Assembly: GCF_030159255.1 (NCBI RefSeq)
Contig: NZ_BSCT01000010.1
Location: forward strand, 121,309-185,308
Reading direction: 5' to 3'
Origin: Bradyrhizobium sp. SSBR45G
Lineage (GTDB): Bacteria > Pseudomonadota > Alphaproteobacteria > Rhizobiales > Xanthobacteraceae
Length of the DNA stretch: 64,000 nt
The position numbers were made by a program, and so were the translations under genes. Below are positions 37,106 through 46,513 of the stretch, one piece after another (the stretch's first letter is position 1; the number at the start of each line of letters is the position of its first letter). The notes below the pieces were generated by a model that had not been told where the DNA came from, made no database searches, and saw nothing but the letters and a program-made list of their open reading frames with translations.

Positions 37106-37348
37106 GCGAGTCAAGTGACAGGAGGCAAGTTGCGGTTTCCGGAACCCGGTTCCACCGTTGCGCCGAGGACGTGATGGCGTCCGCAAGAATTGGTGACAAC
37201 GCCGCGGTGCCGCCCTACCGATCTGTCTGCCGCGACCGTCAGCACGCTTGTGTGCTCAGCCGAAATTTGAATTGATCAGCAATTGGAACTGGTCGGCACG
37301 CGGGGACAAAAGCGGCCGGCCGGCTGCACGCTGTGGGGATTTCTGGAC

Positions 37349-38938
37349 ATGTCGAAGCTCACGCCGCATGGCGAGTGCCTGCTGTGGTCGCCTGAATTGA
37401 TCTGGGTGAACGCGATCTCCGACGTCCTCATCTCCATCGCCTTCTTCGCCATCGCCTTCGTGCTCGCCTTCATCGTCTATCGTCGCCGCGACTTTCAGTT
37501 CAGCTACATCTTCTGGGCGTTCGCGCTGTGGGTGTCGGTCTGCGGCTTGACGCGGCTGATCGAGGTCCTGACGCTCTGGGTACCGGCCTATGTGCTGGAG
37601 GCGGCCACCAAGGGCTTCCTCGCCTTCATGTCGGTCGGCATCGCCGCGGCGCTGCTGCTGATGCTGCCGCGGGTCCTGACGATGCCGTCACGCGCGGAGC
37701 TGCGGAACGCCTATGCGCAGCTCGAGGAGGAGACCCGGCAGCGGCGCACCGCAGAGGCGATGGTCAAGCGCTTCCAGGAGATCGAAGCCACCGAGGCGCA
37801 GGTGCGCCAGGCCCAGAAGATGGAGGCGATCGGCCAGCTCACCGGCGGCGTCGCGCACGACTTCAACAACATCCTGACCGTGATCACCGGCACCATCGAG
37901 ATTCTCGCCGAGGCGGTGAAGGACCGGCCGCAGCTGGTGCAGATCACCAGCCTGATCAACTCGGCGGCCGCCCGCGGCGCCGACCTGACCAAGCATCTGC
38001 TGGCGTTCGCCCGGCGCCAGCCGCTGCAACCGCGCAGCGTCGACATCAACGGCATGGTGGTCGACACCGCCCGTCTGCTGCGGCGGACGCTCGGCGAGCA
38101 GATCGAGATCGAATCCATGCTGGCGCACGATTCCGCGCCGGCCATGATCGACCCCAGCCAATTGTCGACCGCGATTCTCAACCTCGCACTGAACGCCCGC
38201 GACGCGATGCCCGAGGGCGGCAAGCTGACCCTGGAAACCAAGAACGTCCTGCTCGACGAGGCCTATGCGCGGATGAATCCGGAGGTGGTCCCCGGCAACT
38301 ACGTGATGATCGCGGTCAGCGACACCGGCGAAGGCATCCCGGCCAATCTGCTGGACAAGGTGTTCGAGCCGTTCTTCACCACCAAGGATGTCGGCAAGGG
38401 CGTCGGCCTGGGCCTGAGCATGGTCTACGGCTTCGTCAAGCAGTCCAACGGCCACATCAAGATCTACAGCGAGCCGGGCCACGGCACCTCGGTGAAGCTG
38501 TATCTGCCGCAGGCCACCGCCGATGCCGATGCGCGGTTGTCCGAGGATAACCTTGCCAGCATGGAGCGCGGCGACGAGACGATCCTGATCGTGGAGGATG
38601 ATGCGCTGGTGCGCGAATATGTCATCGCCCAGATCAGGCGGCTCGGCTACACGACGCTGGCGGCCAGCAAGGCCGACGAGGCGCTGGCGCTGATCGACAG
38701 CCCGGTGCGCATCGATCTCCTGTTCACCGACATCATCATGCCCGGTGGCATGAACGGCCGCCAGCTTGCGATCGAGGCGATGAAGCGGCGGTCGAACCTC
38801 AAGGTGCTGTATACGTCGGGCTACACGGAGAATGCGATCGTCCACCACGGCCGCCTCGATGCCGGCGTGCTGCTGCTCACCAAGCCATATCAGAGCGCCG
38901 ATCTGGCCCGCATGCTCCGGACCGCGCTGAACGCATAG
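37349..38938 (+). CDS. Hybrid histidine kinase with ethylene-receptor-like membrane domain
   Basis: A 529-residue sensor kinase. Three membrane helices at residues 18-100 resemble the ethylene-binding domain of plant ETR1. With the start at 37349, Asp25 and Cys65 fall at the same numbers as in ETR1, but the second copper ligand, His69, is Arg (VCGLTRL). A coiled segment, a HisKA domain (phospho-His in GGVAHDFNNIL), an ATPase domain (NLALNARDAM, DTGEGIP, GLGLSMVYG) and a C-terminal receiver (EDD, phospho-Asp in LLFTDIIMPGG, Lys in LLTKPY) follow. The start has a GGGGA nine bases upstream. A separate output protein is expected elsewhere. Confidence 0.9.
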   Translation: MSKLTPHGECLLWSPELIWVNAISDVLISIAFFAIAFVLAFIVYRRRDFQFSYIFWAFALWVSVCGLTRLIEVLTLWVPAYVLEAATKGFLAFMSVGIAAALLLMLPRVLTMPSRAELRNAYAQLEEETRQRRTAEAMVKRFQEIEATEAQVRQAQKMEAIGQLTGGVAHDFNNILTVITGTIEILAEAVKDRPQLVQITSLINSAAARGADLTKHLLAFARRQPLQPRSVDINGMVVDTARLLRRTLGEQIEIESMLAHDSAPAMIDPSQLSTAILNLALNARDAMPEGGKLTLETKNVLLDEAYARMNPEVVPGNYVMIAVSDTGEGIPANLLDKVFEPFFTTKDVGKGVGLGLSMVYGFVKQSNGHIKIYSEPGHGTSVKLYLPQATADADARLSEDNLASMERGDETILIVEDDALVREYVIAQIRRLGYTTLAASKADEALALIDSPVRIDLLFTDIIMPGGMNGRQLAIEAMKRRSNLKVLYTSGYTENAIVHHGRLDAGVLLLTKPYQSADLARMLRTALNA

Positions 38939-39029
38939 CCAGCCCCCATCCCGGCGCATGATCCGGCTTGACTGCGGGCGCGTTACCGGCATGGCAGCGC
39001 GCAAGCTGCTGCGGAATTGAGGGACGTGA

Positions 39030-39590
39030 ATGGGTGAGATGTTCGGACGCTGGCTGGCCGCGGTGCAGGCCTATGCATCCGCCGACGATCCGCAGTCCGA
39101 CATCGCCGCGAAGGTGGCGCTGGTCATCGTCTCGAACCAGCCATTCTACCCGCTCTACCTTCACGCCATCGCCGGCACGGCGGCGTGGCCCGCCTGGCTC
39201 ACGCTGCTGACGACGCCGATGTTCGCCAGCGTGCCGGTGCTCGCGCGGCGCAATCCGTTCGCCGGCCGTGCGCTGATGGTCGTCGCCGGCACGGCCCACA
39301 CGGTGTTCTGCGTCAAGCTGTTCGGCGCGCCCAGCGGCGTCGAGCTGTTCCTCATCCCCTGCGCCCTGCTCGGCGCGCTGCTGTTCGGACCCGCCGAGCG
39401 CCTGGCGTCGCTGCCTCTGCTGGGCTTGCCCTTCCTGTCCTATCTGCTGATCGACTCGCGCCTCGGCGCGCCCTTGATGCAGGTTGCCGAGACCGACTAC
39501 GCCTCGCTGGTCGCAATCAACGCGACCAGCGTCGGCGCGCTGACGGCCCTGATCGGGATCCTCGCCGCATCGCGGCTGTCGACGCAGTGA
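39030..39590 (+). CDS. Integral membrane protein, unknown function
   Basis: A 186-residue protein. After a 30-residue soluble start it has about five hydrophobic helices (FYPLYLHAIAGTAAWPAWLT, LMVVAGTAHTVFCVKLFG, LFLIPCALLGALLFG, LPLLGLPFLSYLLI and a C-terminal helix). I do not recognise the family. It follows the histidine kinase by 91 bases on the same strand and could be a partner, but nothing else supports this. Confidence 0.65.
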   Translation: MGEMFGRWLAAVQAYASADDPQSDIAAKVALVIVSNQPFYPLYLHAIAGTAAWPAWLTLLTTPMFASVPVLARRNPFAGRALMVVAGTAHTVFCVKLFGAPSGVELFLIPCALLGALLFGPAERLASLPLLGLPFLSYLLIDSRLGAPLMQVAETDYASLVAINATSVGALTALIGILAASRLSTQ

Positions 39591-39614
39591 AGCCTGGCCA
39601 GGACGGTCCTGCGC

Positions 39615-40976
39615 TCACGACCGCGATGCCCAGATCGGCGCCGGCGCGCCGCCGCTGCGCCGGCGCAGCCACATCTGGTCATAGAGGTCCTGCAGCGACC
39701 GTGCATAGGCGGCGGCATCGAACAGCGGCGTGACCAGCCGGTTGCGCGAGAGCTTGTCCTTGACCGCCTGCAGCAGGTCCGGCTCAGCGGCGAGCGTCAG
39801 CGCCACCGCGAGATAGTCGGCCTCGTCAGCGGCGATCAGCTCGGGACATCCGACCGCGTGCAGCAGGCTGCCGGCGACGCGGGAGGCGAAGGTATCGCCG
39901 GCGCAGCTGACGACCGGCACGCCCGCCCACAGCGCATCGCTCGCCGTGGTGTGAGCGCCATAGGGCGCGGTGTCGAGCACGAGATCCGCGAGCTGGAGCC
40001 GCCGCAGATGCTCACGCTGGGTCATCTCCGGCGCGAATACCAGGCGCCCCGGCGCCACGCCGCGCCGCAGCGCCTCGCCGCGCAAATTGCCCTCGGCCTG
40101 ATCGCACGCCAGCAGCCACAGCACACTGTCCGGCGTCGCATCGAGCAGGCGGCACCAGAGGTCGAACATCGGAGGCGTCAGCTTGTAGGACTGGTTGAAG
40201 CAGCAGAACACGATCGCATCATCCGGCAGGCCCGCCTCGGCGCGGCCCGGCGGCGGGCCGAGCGCCGCACGCCCATGCGGCTGATACGAATGCGGCATGT
40301 AGGCGAAGCTTTCCGAATAGTCGGCCGCAGCGGTCAGTGGCGTGATGAAGGGATCGGTGATGATGTAGTCGCAGAGGCCGCCGCCCAAGGTCCCGGGATA
40401 ACCGAGGAAGTTCACCTGGACCGGCGCCGGGTGCAGCATCAGGATCCCGGTCCGGGCGCCGCGCGTGTAACCCTTGAGATCGACGAGGATGTCGATCCGG
40501 GCGGCGTGCACGGCCGCTGCTGCCGCGCTGTCGCTCAGGGCCGTGACATCGTGGAAGCCGTCGAAGGCGGCGTGGAGCCGGCCCCGCATCGCGCCGCGAT
40601 CGTCGGCTCCAAACGAAAAGGCGTGCAGCTCGCAGCGCCCGGGATCGCGCGCCTCCAGCGCCTCGATCAGCAGATGCGCCGTGGCATGGTCGTGGAAGTC
40701 GTTTGACAGATATCCGACACGCAGCCTGTCGCGGATTGTCAGGTCGAAGCGAAAGTCCAGCCGCGTCCGCTCCGCGTGGCTGGCGGCGATCCGGTCGCGG
40801 GTCCACAGCTCGGAGCAGATGCGGTGCTCGCCCGCGCTCATGCCGGGCACCGAGAGCAGCAGGAATGGCGGAATCTGCCCCGATCGCGCCTCTGCCAGCG
40901 ACGATCGGGCGTCCGTCGACGACTGGGCGAAATCGTCCCAGGCACACATGCTGCGGTCACGCCCGAGCGATCGCAT
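39615..40976 (-). CDS. OGT-like (SPINDLY/GT41) glycosyltransferase without TPRs
   Basis: A 453-residue glycosyltransferase. The GT41 catalytic region is complete: RVGYLSNDFHDHATAHL (catalytic-type His), VDLKGYTRGARTGI, NFLGYPGTLG, FCCFNQSYKLTPPMF (conserved UDP-binding Lys) and LDTAPYGAHTTASDALWAGVP with SRVAGSLL. It should transfer a sugar from a nucleotide donor to proteins or another acceptor. Most bacterial members carry many N-terminal TPRs that bind substrate; here only about 80 residues precede the catalytic region (CAWDDFAQSS, then PPFLLLSVPGMSAGEH). The gene may be truncated or a natural short form. The repeat-rich gap upstream is compatible with loss by recombination. Confidence 0.85.
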   Translation of the reverse strand: MRSLGRDRSMCAWDDFAQSSTDARSSLAEARSGQIPPFLLLSVPGMSAGEHRICSELWTRDRIAASHAERTRLDFRFDLTIRDRLRVGYLSNDFHDHATAHLLIEALEARDPGRCELHAFSFGADDRGAMRGRLHAAFDGFHDVTALSDSAAAAAVHAARIDILVDLKGYTRGARTGILMLHPAPVQVNFLGYPGTLGGGLCDYIITDPFITPLTAAADYSESFAYMPHSYQPHGRAALGPPPGRAEAGLPDDAIVFCCFNQSYKLTPPMFDLWCRLLDATPDSVLWLLACDQAEGNLRGEALRRGVAPGRLVFAPEMTQREHLRRLQLADLVLDTAPYGAHTTASDALWAGVPVVSCAGDTFASRVAGSLLHAVGCPELIAADEADYLAVALTLAAEPDLLQAVKDKLSRNRLVTPLFDAAAYARSLQDLYDQMWLRRRSGGAPAPIWASRS

Positions 40977-41064
40977 CGGATCCCTTCATCACCGGCGCCG
41001 CCGGCCAAATGATCCTCAGCAAGTCCTGCGCCAGCCTTCGTCGAGACGCGCTGCTACGCCCACT

Positions 41065-41255
41065 CCGTCATCCCGGAGAAATCCGACACCGCACCAGCGG
41101 TGGCGGACGCAGATCCGGGATCCATCACCACCGTCCGAAATTGGAGCGCACACTGGCGCTACGTTCTTCGCAACCACGACGCCCTGGGGCTATGGGTCCC
41201 GGCTCGGCGCCCTGACGTCGCTGCGCGACGCCATGGCTTGCCCGGGACGACAGCT
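41065..41255. repeat. Tandem intergenic repeat, copy 1
   Basis: Begins ccgtcatcccgg and ends cttgcccgggacgacagct. Nearly the same sequence recurs exactly 240 bp downstream. It includes the palindrome-rich block gatccgggatcc and blocks such as acgttcttcgc and tatgggtcccgg. I associate such units with Bradyrhizobium intergenic repeats. Confidence 0.8.
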
Positions 41256-41304
41256 TTCGCAGACGACACTTGCAGCGGAGGACGTGCTGTCACACCTCAC
41301 TCCA

Positions 41305-41495
41305 CCGTCATCCCGGACAAGTCCGGTACCGCGCCAGCGGTGGCGGGCGCAGATCCGGGATCCATAACCACCGTCCGAAATGGTAGCGCACGCTGAAGCG
41401 ACGTTCTTCGCGACCACGACGCGTTGGGGGTATGGGTCCCGGGTCGGCGCCCTCACGTCGCTACGCGACGCCACGGCTTGCCCGGGACGACAGCT
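41305..41495. repeat. Tandem intergenic repeat, copy 2
   Basis: Second copy of the 191-bp unit, about 90% identical by eye to copy 1 and separated from it by about 50 bases. No coding or RNA signal is seen. Confidence 0.8.
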
Positions 41496-41919
41496 GTTGT
41501 TGACGACGCACCGAAGCAACTCACGCGCTCCGTCCGTGGCAAGTGAGTCGCCCGTCGGGCAGACGCGCGCGCCGCTGGCACTGGGCCCAGCCTCGTGACG
41601 GCAGCAAACCGGATGCGCCGAAACGCTGATTTCGCGCGCCGCTTCAACGCGATGACCTCTGTCCAGATGGCGCCGCGAAAATATTTCTCTTTCGCTTTTT
41701 CGGAATCCGATGTTTGCTGCACCCAGTCCGCCTCGGGCAGAGGGCGTATCGCGGTCGTCACGACACGCGAGGCGGGGAGCGGTGGCCGCGACGGATCGCA
41801 GCAGTCCCCTTGGGAGTGCCGACGAACGGTTCGTTGCGGACGGTGAAGTCGTGTGGTTCTGACACCCCGATGCTGGTGTCTTCAGCGCAACGCGCACGCG
41901 TCGTCGCTGATACGGTGGC

Positions 41920-42110
41920 CAGAAAGCCCGGTGCACCGAGAAGAGCACGTATAAGCCGTAGCCCATCGCGCAGGGAGGGCCGGGATTGCCGGCTGAACCT
42001 GTGGTTCCTGCCCCGTGCACTTCTTCACGCACGGGGGCCACAGGCACCGGTCGGTGCCTGGCCTTCCCTGCCCCTCTCATTTGCGGAGGGTCTTGTGGAC
42101 ACAACTCGGG
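41920..42110. repeat. Probable dispersed intergenic repeat with hairpin
   Basis: Contains agaagagcacgtataagccg followed by a GC-rich tract and the hairpin cccgtgc/gcacggg. I recognise this as resembling an intergenic repeat common in Bradyrhizobium and relatives. Only one copy is in the window, so the call rests on memory. Confidence 0.4.
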
Positions 42111-42151
42111 CGCGGATCGCGCCGCGGGACTGAAATGCTTTTGCCTGAGAC

Positions 42152-42406
42152 CTACGCGGCGGCCATGTGCCAGCGCGATGGCGCGGAGGACTGCGCATGA
42201 TGGTTCATGTTCGCCGGTGCCTGCGGCGGCGCCTGACGGGCGACGAAATAGGCCTCGAGCTCGGCGACAGCGCGGCTTTCCCATTCCGCCGCCTGCGCCA
42301 GCAGCGAGTCGCGCTGATGCGGCCGGAACGCCGCGGTCTGCCGATACAAGGAGGCGACGGTGCGATAGCGCCGCACGTTTTCCAGAACCGCTTCCCCATT
42401 CATCAT
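42152..42406 (-). CDS. Small hypothetical protein
   Basis: An 84-residue helical protein (MMNGEAVLENVRRYRTVASL, then SLLAQAAEWESRAVAELEAYF) with a polar, His-rich tail. The start is the ATG at 42406 or 42403, preceded by GGGGAG; a longer frame upstream lacks support. It lies downstream of the ABC exporter genes on the same strand, but the 225-base gap argues against one transcript. Similar short proteins are common in Bradyrhizobium; their function is unknown. Confidence 0.6.
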   Translation of the reverse strand: MMNGEAVLENVRRYRTVASLYRQTAAFRPHQRDSLLAQAAEWESRAVAELEAYFVARQAPPQAPANMNHHAQSSAPSRWHMAAA

Positions 42407-42631
42407 GATGGCTCTCCCCTCTCCGTCACCCTCAGGGCCAGCCGACGGTGCACCATCACGATTTTCCAAATCGTTATCGGCGTGGACCTGCGGCGGGCAT
42501 GGTTGGAGAAGCGTTGCCGCCAAACCGCGCCGGAATGCGGCGTTGCAGGCCGTTGGCGGCACAGCCGCGGCACGCTTATTAACAGCCTGGAAACCGTGTC
42601 GCTGGCGCAAGAGCGCGGCGTGTCTTTCCCG

Positions 42632-43762
42632 TCACGCTCCGGCCGCGGCGATCGCCGCCCGGAAGCGCCGCAAGGTCAGCGCCAGCATCAAGGCGCCGAT
42701 CGCCGCGACCGCCACGAATTGCGGCCACACCACATCGATGCCGGCCCCGCGATAGAGGATCGACTGCGCGAACGACACGAAGTGCGTCGACGGCGAGGCC
42801 TTCATGATCGTGGCGAGCCAGACCGGCTGGCTCTCCACCGGGGTCATCCCGCCGGAGAGCATGTTGATCGGCACGGCGACGAGGATGTAGAGCAGCCCGA
42901 GTTGCGGCATCGAGCGCGCGATGGTGCCGAGAAACAGTCCGACGGCGGTGGCGAAGAACAGATAAAGCACTGTGCCGGCGAGAAACAGCGGGATCGAGCC
43001 CATGATCGGCACCTGCAGATAGCCTTTCACGACGACAGTGAGGGCGACTGCGACGGCTACCGCGATGACCAGCGCATTGGCCCAGATCTTCGACATCGCG
43101 ATCTCGAATGGCGACAGCGGCATCACCAGCAGATGATCCATCGTGCCATGCTCGCGCTCGCGCACCAGCGCCGCCCCTGCCAGAATGATGGCGAGCATGG
43201 TGACGCTGTTGATGATGCCCATCACCCCCTCGAACCAGGCGGTGGTCACGTTGGGATTGAAGGCGATCCGCGTCACCAGGTTGACCGGAGCCTGCACCGG
43301 CGCATCCGAGCGGGCGACGAACCAGGCGACCTCGGTATCGATGATCTGAAGGGCATAGCCGGAGCCGATGCCGGCCTGGATCATCGCAGTCGCATCGACG
43401 TTCACCTGCACGGACGGCCGGCGACCGGCGAGCACGTCGCGCTGGAAGCGCGGCGGGATGTCGAGCACGAAGGTGAAGCGGCCGCTGTTCATCAGCGGCT
43501 CGATCTGCCCCTGGCTGATGTAGACAGGCGGCTGGAAATAGGGCGGCAGGAAAGCGCGCACGACGCGGCGCGACAGCTCGGAATTGTCCTCGTCGACAAC
43601 TGCGATCGAGGCGCGGTTCAGCTCCTGCGAGCTGCTCTGCGCCTGGCTGATCACCGCCACCGTGAACGAATAGATCACGAGCCCGATCAGCACGACATCG
43701 CCGAACAGGCTGCGCAGCTCCTTGGTGCCGAGCCAGAAGATGTTGGCGAGCGAACGCATCAC
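42632..43762 (-). CDS. ABC-2 type transporter permease (YhhJ-like)
   Basis: A 376-residue membrane protein: an N-terminal helix, a large periplasmic loop (AQSSSQELNRASIAVVDEDN to about residue 170) and five helices in the C-terminal half, with the ABC-2 signature VREREHGTMDHLLVMPLSPFE. It forms the channel of an exporter together with the ATPase/permease encoded three bases upstream and the HlyD-type protein before that. The substrate is unknown; related systems export drugs or cell-envelope components. Confidence 0.9.
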   Translation of the reverse strand: MMRSLANIFWLGTKELRSLFGDVVLIGLVIYSFTVAVISQAQSSSQELNRASIAVVDEDNSELSRRVVRAFLPPYFQPPVYISQGQIEPLMNSGRFTFVLDIPPRFQRDVLAGRRPSVQVNVDATAMIQAGIGSGYALQIIDTEVAWFVARSDAPVQAPVNLVTRIAFNPNVTTAWFEGVMGIINSVTMLAIILAGAALVREREHGTMDHLLVMPLSPFEIAMSKIWANALVIAVAVAVALTVVVKGYLQVPIMGSIPLFLAGTVLYLFFATAVGLFLGTIARSMPQLGLLYILVAVPINMLSGGMTPVESQPVWLATIMKASPSTHFVSFAQSILYRGAGIDVVWPQFVAVAAIGALMLALTLRRFRAAIAAAGA

Positions 43763-43765
43763 GGC

Positions 43766-46513
43766 TCAGCGCTCCTGCTTCGGCAGCATGAGAAGACTGA
43801 ACCCGGTCAGGATCGGGATGAACACCAGCAGCACCAGGATGTCGGCGCCGACATCGGCGAAGCCCAGGCCCTTGGTGAAGGTGCCGACGCTGATCGGGCG
43901 GTAATAGGTCATCGGAAAGCCCATGCCGATCACCCGGGCGACGCCGGACAGCGACGACACCGGGACCATCATCCCCGAGAACTGCGTCGCCGGCAGCACG
44001 GTGAGGATCGCGGTGCCGAACAGGGCCGCGATCTGGGTGCGGCAGAAGGTCGAGATCAGCATGCCGAAGCCGGTGGTCGTGATCACGTAGACGACGCTGC
44101 CGATCAGCAGCGGAGGGAACGCGCCCTTGAGCGGCACGCGGAACAGCACGAGCGCCATCACGAACATCAGTGCGAAATTCGCCATCGCCACGGCGATGTA
44201 GGGCAGTTGCTTGCCGACCAGGAATTCCAGCCGTGTCACCGGCGTGACGTAGAGATTGGTGATCGAGCCCAGCTCCTTCTCGCGCACCACCGCCAGCGCC
44301 ATCAGGATCGCCGGAAACAGCGCCAGCAGCAGAGCGATCGTGCTGGGCGCCATTGCGTAGATGCTGTCGAAGGACTGATTGTACTTGAACCGGATCTCGA
44401 CATTGACCGGCGCGGCGAGTGCCGGCCGCGTCGTCTTGACAGCGGGATCGGCGAGATAGAGCTGGTGCGTGCCTTCGAGATAGCCGCGGATGGTCTCGGC
44501 CCGGAACGGCATCGCGCCGTCGATCCAGGCCGACACAAAGGCCGGGCGGCCGCGCTTGATGTCGACGCCGAAATTCGGCGGGATCTCGATCGACGCCTTG
44601 ATGTCGCCGCTCTGCATCCGCCGCTCCAGCTCGGCATGATCGGACAGAGGGGGCTTCTCGACGAAGTAGCGCGAGCCCCTGAGCTCGGCGAGATAGGCCC
44701 GGCTCTCCGGCGACTGATCGCGATCGAGCGCGGCGAAGGTCAGATTGTTGACGTCGGTCGAGATGCCGAAGCCGATCACGATCATCAGGAACGCCGTTCC
44801 GAACAGCGCGAACATCAGCCGGATCGGGTCGCGGATCAGCTCCAGGCCTTCGCGGATGGTGTAGGCCAGCAGCCGTCGCGTACTGAACGCGGCGTGGCCG
44901 CTTCCATCGCCGGGCAACTGCCGGGGATGCGGATCGGACCGCGCCTGCGTCAATGTCACCGGCGGATCGGCGACGCCAGCCTCGCGCTCGAGGAACGCAA
45001 TGAAGGCCTGCTCGAGCGTCTGCGCGCCCTTGGCACGGATCAGCCCGTCCGGCGTGTCGGTCGCCAGCACGCGTCCCTCATGCATCAGCGACAGCCGATC
45101 GCAGCGCGCCGCCTCGTTCATGAAATGCGTCGAGACGAAGATCGTCATGCCGTCCCGGCGCGACAACTCGATCAGCAGCCGCCAGAACTGGTTGCGCGCG
45201 ACGGGATCGACGCCCGACGTCGGCTCGTCCAGGATCAGCAGGTCGGGCTTGTGCACGATGGCGACGGCGAGCGACAGCCGCTGCCGGATGCCGAGCGGCA
45301 GGTCGGCCGCGAGGCCATCGACATGCTCGGCGAGGTCACAGCGGTCAATCAGCTCGGCAATCCGCTTGTCGGCGGTGTCGCGCGCGAGGTTGAACAGCCG
45401 GGCATGCAGCACGAGGTTCTGCCGCACGGTGAGCTCGCCATACAGCGAGAACGCCTGCGACATGTAGCCGACGCGGCCGCGCGATTCACGATTGCCGGCT
45501 TCCATCGAGCGGCCGAAAATCAGCGCCTCGCCGGCGCTTGGCGGCAGCAATCCGGTGAGCATCTTCATCGTCGTCGTCTTGCCGCAGCCGTTCGAGCCGA
45601 CGAAGCCGAAGATTTCTCCCTTGCGGATCTGGAAGTTGACGCCGTCGACGGCGGTGAAATCGCCGAAACGGCAGGTCAGATCGCGCGCGACGATGACCGT
45701 CTCCTGGCTGCCATCGAGCGCGGTCTTGACCGGCATCTGCGCCTGATCGGCCGAGGCGGCCGGCGGCAGCAGCGCGACGAACGCGTCCTCGATCGTCGCG
45801 GCGCCGGCCTGCGCCTTCAGCTCGGCCGGTGTGCCGGTGGCGAGGATGCGGCCGTCATTCATCGCGACCAGCCAGTCGAAGCGCTCGGCCTCCTCCATGT
45901 AGGCGGTGGCGACGATGACGCTCATCGCCGTGGCGCTGCGGGCGCGCAGCCGGTCGATCAGGTCCCAGAACTGGCGGCGCGACAGCGGATCGACGCCGGT
46001 GGTCGGCTCGTCGAGAATCAGGAAGTCCGGATCATGGATCAGCGAGCAGCACAGGCCGAGCTTCTGCTTCATACCGCCGGACAGTTTTTTCGCCGGCCGA
46101 TCGGCAAAATCGGACAGCCCCGTCGCCGCCATCAGTTCGGCGATGCGCCAGTCGCGCTCGGCGCGGGACTGGCCGAACAGCCGCGCGAAGAACGTGATGT
46201 TCTCGCGCACGCTGAGATCGGGATAGAGATTTTTGCCGAGACCCTGCGGCATGTAGGCGATGCGTGGACAGACCTGCTCGCGCGCACGCCGGTCGGCCAT
46301 GTCGGCGCCGAGCACGGCCGCCTCCCCGGCCTGGATCGCGCGGGCGCCGGCCAGGATCGACAGCAGCGACGACTTGCCGACGCCATCGGGGCCGATCAGG
46401 CCGATCACGCATCCGGAGGGAATCTCGATCGAGACGTCGTCGAGCGCGGTGACGTCACGATAATGATGTGACAGCCGCGTCACGACCGCGACCGGCGGCG
46501 CGGCGATGCTCAT
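43766..46513 (-). CDS. Fused double-ATPase and permease ABC exporter (RbbA/YhiH-like)
   Basis: A 915-residue protein with two ABC ATPase domains followed by an ABC-2 membrane domain. ATPase 1 (about 10-240) has GPDGVGKSSLL, LSGGMKQKLGL and LILDEPTTGVD. ATPase 2 (about 260-490) has GSNGCGKTTTM and LILDEPTSGVD; its signature reads LPLGIRQRLSL. The C-terminal 370 residues carry six helices around a periplasmic loop. The ATG at 46513 overlaps the HlyD gene stop by four bases. Name and layout match RbbA/YhiH-type exporters, whose substrate is not settled. Confidence 0.92.
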   Translation of the reverse strand: MSIAAPPVAVVTRLSHHYRDVTALDDVSIEIPSGCVIGLIGPDGVGKSSLLSILAGARAIQAGEAAVLGADMADRRAREQVCPRIAYMPQGLGKNLYPDLSVRENITFFARLFGQSRAERDWRIAELMAATGLSDFADRPAKKLSGGMKQKLGLCCSLIHDPDFLILDEPTTGVDPLSRRQFWDLIDRLRARSATAMSVIVATAYMEEAERFDWLVAMNDGRILATGTPAELKAQAGAATIEDAFVALLPPAASADQAQMPVKTALDGSQETVIVARDLTCRFGDFTAVDGVNFQIRKGEIFGFVGSNGCGKTTTMKMLTGLLPPSAGEALIFGRSMEAGNRESRGRVGYMSQAFSLYGELTVRQNLVLHARLFNLARDTADKRIAELIDRCDLAEHVDGLAADLPLGIRQRLSLAVAIVHKPDLLILDEPTSGVDPVARNQFWRLLIELSRRDGMTIFVSTHFMNEAARCDRLSLMHEGRVLATDTPDGLIRAKGAQTLEQAFIAFLEREAGVADPPVTLTQARSDPHPRQLPGDGSGHAAFSTRRLLAYTIREGLELIRDPIRLMFALFGTAFLMIVIGFGISTDVNNLTFAALDRDQSPESRAYLAELRGSRYFVEKPPLSDHAELERRMQSGDIKASIEIPPNFGVDIKRGRPAFVSAWIDGAMPFRAETIRGYLEGTHQLYLADPAVKTTRPALAAPVNVEIRFKYNQSFDSIYAMAPSTIALLLALFPAILMALAVVREKELGSITNLYVTPVTRLEFLVGKQLPYIAVAMANFALMFVMALVLFRVPLKGAFPPLLIGSVVYVITTTGFGMLISTFCRTQIAALFGTAILTVLPATQFSGMMVPVSSLSGVARVIGMGFPMTYYRPISVGTFTKGLGFADVGADILVLLVFIPILTGFSLLMLPKQER

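Larger units (their letters stand above)
40977..42151. other. Long intergenic region built of repeats
   Basis: No supported gene. It contains two tandem copies of a 191-bp unit (41065-41255 and 41305-41495) and, from about 41920, a further dispersed repeat with a hairpin. Reading frames here are open only because of high GC. Confidence 0.6.

Noticed and set aside
41065..41495. Possible CRISPR array
   Set aside because: Only two copies of a 191-bp unit with one 49-base gap and no cas genes; this is an intergenic repeat.
42167..46471. 1434-codon plus-strand frame opposite the ABC exporter genes
   Set aside because: It is open only because of high GC. The opposite strand encodes clear ABC permease and ATPase motifs, and the plus-strand protein is rich in Arg, His and Gln without any domain.
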